Below are positions 5,689 through 11,981 of a DNA stretch of 11,981 nucleotides, one piece after another. Each line of letters begins with the position of its first letter. Position 1 is the first letter of the stretch. A program made the translations under genes and the position numbers. The stretch comes from Deltaproteobacteria bacterium (GTDB lineage Bacteria; Desulfobacterota; Desulfobaccia; Desulfobaccales; Desulfobaccaceae), in contig VGSX01000090.1 in NCBI GenBank assembly GCA_016874895.1, positions 1 to 11,981 of the forward strand, given 5' to 3'. A model generated the notes under the pieces. The model had not been told where the DNA came from. It searched no databases and saw only the letters and a list, made by a program, of their open reading frames with translations.

Positions 5689-8136
5689 ATGTCCGATCAT
5701 TTTAGTGCGATCCCCGAGATAGACCCGGCCTCGGTCCGCCAACCTGCTGAGGCTCCCCCTTTGCGGGAACTGCTGTTATTCAATGAGATCGCCACTCTCA
5801 GCAGCCGCAATCTGGACGTCCCGGAGGTCTTAGAGCTGATTCTGCGGTCCATTATTAAGTACATCGGGGTGGCCGCCGGCATGTTGCTCCTGTGGGACCC
5901 CAGGAGCGGGCGTCTGTCTCATGCGGCCTCCAAAGGCTTCCCCTCCGAATACTTGGCCAAGATTGATACGGCCCAACTCTCTGAGGTGGCGGGGCCTTTC
6001 CTTATGAACGCCACCTCGCCTCTGATCATCCACGATGCCGCCACGGACCAGCGCCTGGCTACCTCCACCTTTTCGGAACTTATCCGGGACGCCTCACCGT
6101 TCTGCTCTCTGGTGAGTATACCCCTCCGGCACCGGCGGCAGTTGATCGGCTTCTTGAATCTGGCCCACACCTCCCCGGAGCCTTTTCCCCGGAACTACAT
6201 GAGTTTTTTTGCCATTCTAGGCAACCAGATCGGCATGGCCATCCAGAATGCCAGGTTGAATCAGGACCTCCGGCTCTCGGAAAGGCGCTACCGCCGCATT
6301 TTTGAAGGCTCCCAGGATATGATTCTGGTGGTCAGCCCCGACGGGAGCCTTCAGGATATCAACCCGGCAGGTGTCGAGCTCTTGGGATATGCGTCGAAAT
6401 CCGAGGCCCTGGAGAGCCTGCTGTTTCCGGATTGTTTTTATTCGCTGCGGGATTGGGAACGTTTCCAGCTCTTGCTGGAAATGCACAGCTCCCTCCAGGA
6501 TCGGGAAGTGACCTTGTCCCGGCGGGACGGCGGCGTTGTCCTGGTCCTCCTCAGCGGCACGGCCCGGCGTAGCCGCAGCGGCCAGCTCACCGGTTTTGAC
6601 GTCATTGCCAAGAACATCACCGAGCGGAAACGCATCGAACAGGAAATCCTGCAAGAGAAAAAAACCACTGAAGGAATTCTAGAAGGATTGCCCGTTCCCG
6701 TCTTTGTCATTGATCGGCAGCACCGCGTTACCTATTGGAACAGGGCCTGTGAGGAATTGACCGGCTATTCCCGGCAGCAGATGATCGGCAGCAGCAGACA
6801 GTGGCTCCCTTTTTACTCCCAGGAGAGGCCGACCCTGGTGGATCTGGTGATGGACCAGAATATCAAGGCCCTGGAGAACTACTACAAGGGACAAAACCTG
6901 CGTCAGGCCCCTCATTTTCCCGGGGCTTTCGAGGCCACGTTACGGTTTCCGAGGTTGGGGGCCAGTGAGCGGCATCTTTTTCTCATGGCCTCCCCCATCT
7001 TCAGTGATCAGGGGCAGATAATTGGCGCGGTGCAGGCCATGCTGGATATCACCGAACGGGAGCGGCTGGCCCAAAACCTCAAAGAATCGGAACGGAAATA
7101 CCGCCACCTGGTGGAAACCTCCCTGGATGGCATCGCCCTGCATACCCAGGACCGGGTGTTGTTCGCCAACTCTTCTTTACTCCAGATGTTCGGCTACTCG
7201 CACCCCGAGGAACTGGCCGGTGTTAATCTGCTGTGCCTCATCAGCCCTATTTACCATGCGGCGCTGCTCCGGCATCTCCGGGAAATCAGCCGGCGTTTTG
7301 AGCGGCCCCGCATCTTCGAGATCAAGGGCCTGAAAAAAGACGGTAGCGAGTTCGATATCGAGGTGGGCTCCCTCCCCACGAGCTTTGAAGGTTACCCCGT
7401 CTTTCAAACCCACGTGCGCGACGTTACGGATAAAAAACGTCTGGAAGACCAGCTGGCCCGCTCCGAAAAGCTGGCCGCCCTGGGTCAGTTGGCCGCCGGG
7501 GTGGCTCATGAAATCAACAATCCCCTGGGCGCCATCCTGGTCTACAGTTATTTGATGCTGGAAGATCTGGCCCCAGAAAATCCGGAACGTCTCCAGGTGG
7601 AGAAAATCATCAAGGAAGCCATGCGTTGCAAGGAAATTATCAAGGGCTTGCTGGATTTTTCCCGGCAACTGCCGTACCGCCAACTACCCGTGGACATCAA
7701 TGCCCTGATAACCGAGATGTTCCATCTGGTGGAAAATCACCTCAGTTTCCAGAACATCAGCCTTGATAAAAATCTGGCTGCGGACTTACCTCCGGTAATG
7801 GGAGATAAAAGCAGACTGGAACAGGTTTTCATTAATCTTTTCATGAATGCCGGGGACGCCATGGGCGGACAGGGGCGGCTCACCGTCACCACCCGTCAGA
7901 ATACCCTGGGGGCCGTGGAAATTCGCCTCAGCGACACCGGTCCTGGCATTCACTCTGATCATCTGCCCCGCCTCTTTGACCCTTTCTTCTCCACCAAAGA
8001 GGTGGGACGGGGCGTCGGTCTGGGGCTGTCCATCAGCTACGGTATCATCAAACAACACCGGGGCCGCATTTATGCCGACGCCAGCGCCAGTGGTGGCGCC
8101 ACTTTCGTCATCGAACTGCCGGTGGTCCGCCCCTGA
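5689..8136 (+). CDS. Cytoplasmic GAF-PAS-PAS-PAS hybrid-sensing histidine kinase
   Basis: Two-component sensor kinase of 815 residues. Order: GAF domain (about 28-190), three PAS domains (about 198-315, 325-458, 466-584) joined by helical linkers (ITERKRI 310-316, ITERERL 454-460, VTDKKRL 579-585), HisKA dimerisation domain (about 592-660) and HATPase_c (about 700-812). The phospho-acceptor is H607 in AHEINNPLG. The N-box is FINLFMNAGDAM (714-725), G1 is DTGPGI (749-754), the F-box is FDPFFSTK (763-770) and G2 is GVGLGLS (775-781), so the kinase core looks intact. There are no transmembrane segments or signal peptide, so it should sense a cytoplasmic cue such as a ligand or redox state; no obvious haem or flavin signature was identified. 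No receiver domain is fused and no response regulator lies in the window, making it an orphan here. Start ATG 5689 has a weak AGGT site. Confidence 0.93.
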   Translation: MSDHFSAIPEIDPASVRQPAEAPPLRELLLFNEIATLSSRNLDVPEVLELILRSIIKYIGVAAGMLLLWDPRSGRLSHAASKGFPSEYLAKIDTAQLSEVAGPFLMNATSPLIIHDAATDQRLATSTFSELIRDASPFCSLVSIPLRHRRQLIGFLNLAHTSPEPFPRNYMSFFAILGNQIGMAIQNARLNQDLRLSERRYRRIFEGSQDMILVVSPDGSLQDINPAGVELLGYASKSEALESLLFPDCFYSLRDWERFQLLLEMHSSLQDREVTLSRRDGGVVLVLLSGTARRSRSGQLTGFDVIAKNITERKRIEQEILQEKKTTEGILEGLPVPVFVIDRQHRVTYWNRACEELTGYSRQQMIGSSRQWLPFYSQERPTLVDLVMDQNIKALENYYKGQNLRQAPHFPGAFEATLRFPRLGASERHLFLMASPIFSDQGQIIGAVQAMLDITERERLAQNLKESERKYRHLVETSLDGIALHTQDRVLFANSSLLQMFGYSHPEELAGVNLLCLISPIYHAALLRHLREISRRFERPRIFEIKGLKKDGSEFDIEVGSLPTSFEGYPVFQTHVRDVTDKKRLEDQLARSEKLAALGQLAAGVAHEINNPLGAILVYSYLMLEDLAPENPERLQVEKIIKEAMRCKEIIKGLLDFSRQLPYRQLPVDINALITEMFHLVENHLSFQNISLDKNLAADLPPVMGDKSRLEQVFINLFMNAGDAMGGQGRLTVTTRQNTLGAVEIRLSDTGPGIHSDHLPRLFDPFFSTKEVGRGVGLGLSISYGIIKQHRGRIYADASASGGATFVIELPVVRP

Positions 8137-8160
8137 GCCCTTTGCTCCGGCCTCCTGGTA

Positions 8161-8172
8161 TTTTCCGGAAAA
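8161..8172. other. 12-bp perfect palindrome TTTTCCGGAAAA
   Basis: A self-complementary 12-mer lies between the histidine kinase stop and the atp promoter, 5 bases before its -35 element. It could be an upstream protein-binding site. Such A/T-flanked CCGG palindromes also arise by chance, so this is recorded as structure only. Confidence 0.3.
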
Positions 8173-8177
8173 AAAGA

Positions 8178-8204
8178 TTGACTTCAGGGTGGCAGTGTGA
8201 TAAT
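8178..8204 (+). promoter_or_regulatory. Predicted promoter of the atpZIBE operon
   Basis: A -35 element TTGACT (8178-8183, five of six to consensus) and a -10 element GATAAT (8199-8204, five of six) are separated by 15 bp. A TGT just before the -10 (8196-8198) gives an extended -10, which can compensate for the short spacer. Transcription would start near 8211, leaving a leader of about 50 bases before atpZ. It is the best promoter match noticed in the window. Confidence 0.55.
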
Positions 8205-8209
8205 TCCTT

Positions 8210-8227
8210 TTGTGAGTTTTTGCACGA
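8210..8227. promoter_or_regulatory. Candidate Rex operator at the atp transcription start
   Basis: TTGTG (8210-8214), an 8-bp spacer, then CACGA (8223-8227) matches the known Rex operator TTGTGAANNNNTTCACAA at 11 of its 14 defined positions with the correct 18-bp geometry. It overlaps the predicted start site of the atp operon, where bound Rex would block transcription. The rex gene itself lies just downstream of atpE. This is a prediction from eye matching. Confidence 0.45.
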
Positions 8228-8259
8228 GGCCTCATGGCCGGTGCCCTGGGATAAGGACC

Positions 8260-8484
8260 GTGAAGGAAGAAACCAAACAGTTCCTCAAAGAATTATTTTC
8301 CGGCGGTTACAAGGCCAGCGCCATCGGTTTTGCCCTGGTTTTTGCCATTGCCATCGGGGGCGGCATCGGCTATTGGCTCTCCCAGGTCTTCGATAACATG
8401 CTCTTTTTTTATCTCGGCCTCATCGTCGGCATCATCGCCGGCTTTCGCAACCTCTATATCATGGGCAAACGCACCAAGATGTAA
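8260..8484 (+). CDS. atpZ: AtpZ/AtpI-family small membrane protein of the ATP synthase operon
   Basis: A 74-residue protein with two membrane helices (about 18-40 and 44-63). The glycine-rich AIGGGIGYWLSQ segment and the terminal GFRNLY are typical of the AtpZ family encoded at the head of many atp operons. In an alkaliphilic Bacillus, AtpZ with AtpI has been linked to Mg2+ uptake; its role elsewhere is uncertain. GTG 8260 (reading MKEETKQFL) is the preferred start because family members begin this way and because upstream in-frame GTG codons at 8197 and 8212 fall in the predicted promoter or at the transcript start. The nearby AAGGA (8253-8257) is only 2 bases away, so initiation may be weak. 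One base separates it from atpI. Confidence 0.82.
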   Translation: MKEETKQFLKELFSGGYKASAIGFALVFAIAIGGGIGYWLSQVFDNMLFFYLGLIVGIIAGFRNLYIMGKRTKM

Positions 8485-8485
8485 T

Positions 8486-8914
8486 ATGACTAAAGAATTG
8501 TTAACCCCTCGCACCATGAAAATCACCAGCTGGGCCATCCTGGCCGTTTTGACGGTCTCGGGCTGGCTGTGGCTGGGCCAGCAGTTTGCCATCGGCATCC
8601 TGGTGGGAGGTCTTTTGGCCGTGTTGAATTTTTACTTTATGGCCCACATTCTCCACTCCACCCTCAACCGCGGCTGGACAAGTCAAGACGACTGGGAGAA
8701 CGAGGGTAGGCAGGCCGTGCCTTTCATGACTTTGAAATACGTGATCCGTTTCATTGTCCTGGCGGTCATCATTTTCGTTCTGGTAAGAACCGGCTGGGTG
8801 AACATCTTCGGTTTAGTGGTGGGATTGTCCACGGTGGTGCTCACCTTATTCGTCTTAGGTATCTTAGAGTCCCGGAAGATTTTTTTTTGTAGAGTTTCGG
8901 AAGATTATTCTTAA
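8486..8914 (+). CDS. atpI: ATP synthase subunit I (AtpI-like)
   Basis: A 142-residue membrane protein with four predicted helices (about 14-30, 34-55, 83-101 and 104-127) and a hydrophilic loop between helices 2 and 3 (about 57-80), the layout of AtpI/subunit I. Family members help assemble the c-ring and are not part of the final enzyme. ATG 8486 follows the atpZ stop by one base; a second ATG at 8516 would remove ten residues. The 3' end contains a run of nine T (8880-8888) coding IFF. One added T would create an immediate TAG, giving a product ending ...KIFFL, so the exact tail is sensitive to slippage or sequencing error. The stop TAA (8912-8914) overlaps the atpB ribosome binding site. 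Confidence 0.8.
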   Translation: MTKELLTPRTMKITSWAILAVLTVSGWLWLGQQFAIGILVGGLLAVLNFYFMAHILHSTLNRGWTSQDDWENEGRQAVPFMTLKYVIRFIVLAVIIFVLVRTGWVNIFGLVVGLSTVVLTLFVLGILESRKIFFCRVSEDYS

Positions 8915-8931
8915 GGAGGCGTTACTAGTTC

Positions 8932-9609
8932 ATGGAACATCCAATTCTCTTCCTTGATGTCCTGTTTGGGATGGTGGGACTCCACATCCCCCCACACGTC
9001 ACCTATTCCTGGTTGATCATGGCTTTCCTGGTGGGAGTAGGCTATTTGGCCGCCAAGCCCCAGGCCGTCGTGCCAGGCGGAGGGCAGAGCTTTTTTGAAC
9101 TGATAGTCGGTGGTTTGGAAGAATTCATGGTGGACATCACCGGCGAGGAAGGCCGGGCGTTTTTCCCTTACATCGCCACGCTCTTTCTTTACATCTGGAT
9201 CTGCAACCTCGTGGGCCTGATCCCGGGGTTCTTTTCGCCCACGGCAAACATCAACACGACGCTGTCCATGGCCCTGTGTACTTTTGTTTTTACTCATTAT
9301 TTAGGTATCAAATACCATGGCGTCAAATATATCAAACATTTCCTGGGACCCATCCCGGCCCTGGCGCCCCTTTTCTTCCCCATCGAGGTCGTCGGCCACC
9401 TGGCCCGGATCATGTCCCTGACCTTACGTCTTTTCGGTAATATTATGGGTGAAGACCTGGTCCTGGCCATCCTGCTGATGCTGGCCGGCGCCTTCCTGGC
9501 CCCCTTGCCCATGATGTTCCTGGCGATCTTTACCTGTACGGTTCAGGCGTTTATCTTTGCCCTGCTGTCCATTATGTATTTCACCGGTTCCATGGAAGAA
9601 GCCCATTAA
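8932..9609 (+). CDS. atpB: F1Fo ATP synthase subunit a
   Basis: Membrane subunit a of Fo (225 residues), which forms the ion half-channels next to the c-ring. The diagnostic helix SLTLRLFGNIMGED (162-175) carries the essential arginine R166 (E. coli R210). FSPTANINTT (101-110) is the conserved loop before the third membrane helix, and Q205 in the last helix (VQAFIFALLS) matches a conserved polar position. Five to six hydrophobic segments are visible. The ribosome binding site AAGGAGG (8913-8919) lies 12 bases from ATG 8932, a long but usable spacing, and no alternative start is closer. The protein is at the short end for the family and lacks the long N-terminus of E. coli AtpB, as is common in operons of this type. 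It lies between atpI and atpE; the b subunit genes must be elsewhere. Confidence 0.95.
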   Translation: MEHPILFLDVLFGMVGLHIPPHVTYSWLIMAFLVGVGYLAAKPQAVVPGGGQSFFELIVGGLEEFMVDITGEEGRAFFPYIATLFLYIWICNLVGLIPGFFSPTANINTTLSMALCTFVFTHYLGIKYHGVKYIKHFLGPIPALAPLFFPIEVVGHLARIMSLTLRLFGNIMGEDLVLAILLMLAGAFLAPLPMMFLAIFTCTVQAFIFALLSIMYFTGSMEEAH

Positions 9610-9633
9610 TCTCGGAAGAAGGCCACTTCACTA

Positions 9634-9639
9634 TATAAT
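9634..9639 (+). promoter_or_regulatory. Consensus -10 hexamer TATAAT upstream of atpE
   Basis: A perfect TATAAT sits in the 53-bp gap between atpB and atpE, 24 bases before the atpE ATG. No recognisable -35 is found 15-19 bp upstream. It might allow extra transcription of atpE, whose product is needed in about 8-17 copies per enzyme, but it may equally be chance in AT-rich spacer DNA. Confidence 0.25.
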
Positions 9640-9662
9640 CACTTTTTAGGAGGTTTTTTGTA

Positions 9663-10031
9663 ATGAAAAAACTGATGATTGCCGGAATGACCATGTTGTT
9701 CACCCTGGGCCTGGCCACCTTGGCCATGGCTGCTGAAGCCGGCGGCGCGGCCGGCCTGGGCGGCTTTTTCGCCGCTTCCGTAACCGCGGCCGGTTTTGGC
9801 ATCGGCATTGCCGCTTTCGGCACCGGCATCGGCCAGGGGCTGGCCATCCGCAGCGCTGTGGAAGGTATCGCCCGCAACCCCGAGGCCTCCGGTAAAATCA
9901 CCGTGACCATGCTCATCGGCTTGGCTCTCATCGAATCTCTGTGTATTTACGCCCTGGTCGTGGCGTTGATCATCCTCTACGCCTACCCCATGGCCAAACC
10001 CATTGCCGGCGCCCTTGGTCTGAAGATGTAA
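9663..10031 (+). CDS. atpE: F1Fo ATP synthase subunit c with N-terminal leader
   Basis: Proteolipid subunit c forming the rotating membrane ring, 122 residues against about 80 for E. coli. The excess is an N-terminal signal-peptide-like leader (MKK, hydrophobic core, AMA at 21-23), as seen in several deltaproteobacterial c subunits. Helix 1 (about 35-60) includes GTGIGQG; the polar loop ARNPEASGK (70-78) contacts F1; helix 2 (about 80-108) carries the ion-binding carboxylate E91 in ALIESLCIY. Q58, E91, S92 and Y96 match sodium-ligand positions in Na+-type c subunits, while the position after S92 is leucine where Ilyobacter has threonine. AGGAGG (9648-9653) lies 9 bases before ATG 9663, a strong site suited to high expression. 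It ends the operon, followed by a terminator. Confidence 0.95.
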   Translation: MKKLMIAGMTMLFTLGLATLAMAAEAGGAAGLGGFFAASVTAAGFGIGIAAFGTGIGQGLAIRSAVEGIARNPEASGKITVTMLIGLALIESLCIYALVVALIILYAYPMAKPIAGALGLKM

Positions 10032-10054
10032 GCTGGAAGATGGCTTAACCTTGC

Positions 10055-10082
10055 AGAGGGGCCACCCGTGGCCCCTCTTTTT
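10055..10082 (+). terminator. Rho-independent terminator of the atp operon
   Basis: AGAGGGGCCA (10055-10064) pairs with TGGCCCCTCT (10069-10078), a GC-rich 10-bp stem with a 4-base loop, followed by TTTTT (10078-10082). It lies 23 bases after the atpE stop and separates the atp operon from rex, implying a separate rex promoter. Confidence 0.9.
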
Positions 10083-10092
10083 AAAACCATTC

Positions 10093-10110
10093 TTGTGCAA
10101 ACAATCACAT
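10093..10110. promoter_or_regulatory. Candidate Rex operator upstream of rex
   Basis: TTGTG (10093-10097), an 8-bp spacer and CACAT (10106-10110) match the Rex consensus TTGTGAANNNNTTCACAA at 11 of 14 defined positions. It sits between the atp terminator and rex, 38 bases before the rex ATG, consistent with the autoregulation known for rex in several bacteria. The rex promoter itself could not be assigned with confidence. Confidence 0.55.
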
Positions 10111-10148
10111 AAAATGGCGTTGATTATTTTCTATTTATAGAAAATTCC

Positions 10149-10784
10149 ATGAAATTTTCAAAAATTCCCTCGGCCACCATTACAAGATTATCCCTTTATT
10201 CCCGCGCCTTGGAAGACTTGATGCACGGTCAGGTCAATATCATCGCCTCAGACAAGCTGGCCCAGAAATGCGGTGTCAATCCCGCTCAGGTCCGCAAGGA
10301 TCTGGCCTACTTCGGCGAATTCGGGGTGCGCGGCGTAGGTTATTTTGTCAAGGAATTATTATTCGAGATCAAGAAAATCCTGGGGCTCAACCGCCGCTGG
10401 CGCATGGCTTTAATCGGCATCGGCAATTTGGGGTTGGCGCTGGTGGCCCACGAAAATTTCCTCAAACAAGGCTATGAGTTCGTTGCGGTCTTTGATGTGG
10501 ACCCCAAAAAAGTGGGGCGGCGTTTGCCCAGCATGCAGATGATTCACGGCATGGATGAACTTGAGGCCATCGTCAAGGAAAAACAGATTGAAATAGGCGT
10601 CATCGCCACACCCGCCTCCCAGGCCCAGGCCACCGCCCGTCTTTTGGTGGCGGCTGGGATCAAGGCCATCCTCAATTTTGCCCCGGTGCAGATTCAAATG
10701 CCGGAAGGGTTCATCGTGGACAACGTGGACTTCACCGTCAAACTGGACAATCTGGCCTACCACCTCACCATGGAGGCGGTTTAG
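10149..10784 (+). CDS. rex: Redox-sensing transcriptional repressor Rex
   Basis: Dimeric repressor that releases DNA when the NADH/NAD+ ratio rises; 211 residues, the family's usual length. The N-terminal winged-helix domain (about 1-80) contains SRALEDL (18-24), NPAQVRKDLAYFGEFGVRG (44-62, the recognition-helix region) and GVGY. The Rossmann domain carries GIGNLG (90-95) for NAD(H), an acidic residue at the end of the second strand (VFDVD, 114-118), IATPA (152-156) and NFAPV (176-180). The C-terminal swapped helix region is DNLAYHLT (200-207). Start ATG 10149 gives MKFSKIPSAT, normal for Rex, although the ribosome binding site is weak. It follows the atpZIBE operon after a terminator and has a Rex-like operator upstream. 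Its last 4 bases overlap the 3' end of uvrA on the other strand. Confidence 0.96.
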   Translation: MKFSKIPSATITRLSLYSRALEDLMHGQVNIIASDKLAQKCGVNPAQVRKDLAYFGEFGVRGVGYFVKELLFEIKKILGLNRRWRMALIGIGNLGLALVAHENFLKQGYEFVAVFDVDPKKVGRRLPSMQMIHGMDELEAIVKEKQIEIGVIATPASQAQATARLLVAAGIKAILNFAPVQIQMPEGFIVDNVDFTVKLDNLAYHLTMEAV

Positions 10785-11981
10785 GTCAGGATGGGGCGCA
10801 AGAACCGTCCGGTGTAAGAGATTTCCGACCCGGCCACCTCTTCCGGGGTTCCCCAGGCCACCAGACGGCCCCCCCGGTCCCCTCCTTCCGGCCCTAAATC
10901 AATCAAGAAATCCGCAGTCTTAATGACCTCCAGGTTGTGTTCGATGACCACCACGGTATTGCCCGCGGCCACCAGTTTGTCCAGGACAAGCAGCAACTTT
11001 TCAATATCGGCCAGATGCAGCCCGGTGGTGGGCTCATCTAGGATGTACAAGGTCCGGCCGGTGGCCCGCTTGCTCAGCTCCCGGGAGAGCTTAATGCGCT
11101 GGGCTTCGCCGCCGGATAGAGTCGTGGCCGGTTGTCCTAACTGGATGTAGCCCAGCCCTACTTCCACCAGGGTATCGAATCTGGTCCGCAATCCGGGGAT
11201 ATCCTGAAAAAAGGTCTGGGCCTGGGCCACGGTCATCTCCAGGATCTCGGCGATGTTTTTTCCTTTGAACCTTATCTCCAAGGTGCTGGGATTGAAGCGC
11301 TTCCCCTGGCAGACCTCGCATTTGACGTACACATCGGGAAGGAAGTGCATGGCAATTTTTATAATGCCATCCCCCTCGCAATTCTGGCAGCGCCCGCCCT
11401 TGACATTAAAACTGAAGCGTCCCGGCTTATAGCCCCTGGCCCGGGCCTCCGGGACCCTGGCGAACAGGTCCCGCACCAGGGTGAACAGACCGGTATAGGT
11501 GGCGGGGTTGGAGCGCGGCGTCCGGCCGATGGGACTCTGATCGATGTTGATCACCTTGTCGATTTTTTCCAGACCCTGAAATTGGCTGAAGGGCTCGGGA
11601 CGCTCTTTGGCCCGATAGAGCTTCTGGCACAGGCATTTATATAATGTATCCATGATCAGGGTGCTTTTCCCCGATCCCGATACCCCGGTGACGCAGGTTA
11701 GCACCCCGAGAGGCAATTTCAGGGTGACGTCTTTCAAGTTGTGGCCCCGGGCGCCCTCCAGGATAAGATAATCTGTGGGAATGCGCCTGTTCGGGGGTGC
11801 CGGGATGGTGCGCCGGCCCGACAGATACATGCCGGTTAAAGAATCCGGATGAGCCGCCAATTCCCCGGACGTACCGCTGAACACCACCTCACCGCCCTGA
11901 TTGCCCGCGCCCGGACCCATATCCACCACAAAATCAGCGCTGTTGATGGTTTCCGGATCATGCTCCACCACGATGACGGTG
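10781..11981 (-). CDS. uvrA: UvrABC excinuclease subunit A, C-terminal part (runs off the window)
   Basis: The DNA damage-recognition ATPase of nucleotide excision repair. About 400 C-terminal residues of roughly 940 are present, entering at TVIVVEHD, the H-loop of the first ATPase module. Further along are the second Walker A GVSGSGKST (about 11677-11650), IDQSPIGRTPRSNPATYTG (about 11545-11490), the zinc module with CQNC (11389-11378) and CEVC (about 11320-11309), the signature LSGGEAQRIKLSRELSKR (about 11125-11070), Walker B LYILDEPTTGLH (about 11050-11015) and VIEHNLEVIKTAD (about 10950-10915). The reading frame is intact to TAA at 10783-10781 and resembles E. coli UvrA throughout, including the terminal FL(R/K)P. 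The gene converges on rex with a 4-bp overlap, so no terminator separates them. Confidence 0.97.
   Translation of the reverse strand, partial: TVIVVEHDPETINSADFVVDMGPGAGNQGGEVVFSGTSGELAAHPDSLTGMYLSGRRTIPAPPNRRIPTDYLILEGARGHNLKDVTLKLPLGVLTCVTGVSGSGKSTLIMDTLYKCLCQKLYRAKERPEPFSQFQGLEKIDKVINIDQSPIGRTPRSNPATYTGLFTLVRDLFARVPEARARGYKPGRFSFNVKGGRCQNCEGDGIIKIAMHFLPDVYVKCEVCQGKRFNPSTLEIRFKGKNIAEILEMTVAQAQTFFQDIPGLRTRFDTLVEVGLGYIQLGQPATTLSGGEAQRIKLSRELSKRATGRTLYILDEPTTGLHLADIEKLLLVLDKLVAAGNTVVVIEHNLEVIKTADFLIDLGPEGGDRGGRLVAWGTPEEVAGSEISYTGRFLRPILT

Noticed and set aside
8197..8259. An upstream GTG start for atpZ at 8197
   Set aside because: The added residues are not membrane-protein-like, and the codon falls within the predicted promoter -10 region; family members begin near the GTG at 8260.
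1..11981. CRISPR array, tRNA or rRNA gene, integrase, transposase or toxin-antitoxin pair
   Set aside because: None was recognisable; the only repeats are the two short heptamer arrays and the small palindromes listed.

Overview
The window looks like chromosomal DNA of a GC-rich anaerobic bacterium, most likely a Desulfobacterota (deltaproteobacterial) lineage related to sulfate reducers or syntrophs. The reasons are a split Fo ATP synthase cluster (atpZ-atpI-atpB-atpE with no b, delta, alpha, gamma, beta or epsilon genes beside it), a c subunit with a signal-peptide-like leader, a NADH-responsive Rex repressor, and a Liv-type ABC system carrying a phenylacetate-CoA-ligase-like gene. This placement is inferred from gene content; no rRNA gene or other taxonomic marker is present.

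Layout. Positions 1-110 hold a 7-bp tandem repeat and a hairpin. A plus-strand branched-chain amino acid (Liv) cluster follows: livG (111-878), an Mrr-type restriction endonuclease wedged into the operon (905-1759), livF (1774-2511), a divergent PaaK-like adenylate-forming protein (2516-3793) and the periplasmic binding protein livK (3837-4976). No permease gene (livH, livM) is visible. A GC-rich hairpin and a shikimate-kinase-like gene with no normal start codon follow (to 5554). Next come a promoter and inverted repeat, a second 7-bp repeat, and a large cytoplasmic GAF-PAS-PAS-PAS histidine kinase (5689-8136).

The second half is an energy module. A promoter at 8178-8204 precedes atpZ, atpI, atpB and atpE (8260-10031), and a strong terminator closes the operon (10055-10082). 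rex (10149-10784) follows. The minus-strand 3' part of uvrA (10781-11981) overlaps the end of rex by 4 bp and runs off the window.

Most interesting reading: sequences resembling the 18-bp Rex operator (TTGTG, 8 bp, CACAA-like) occur both upstream of rex (10093-10110) and at the predicted transcription start of the atp operon (8210-8227). Rex may therefore sense NADH/NAD+ and control both itself and the membrane sector of the ATP synthase. Other points of note are the Mrr gene inside a transporter operon, the PaaK homologue lacking canonical ATP-binding and C-terminal lysine motifs, the kinase without a canonical start, and two unrelated 7-bp tandem repeats. I found no clearly new multi-gene system. 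The regulatory coupling and the Mrr insertion are the best leads.
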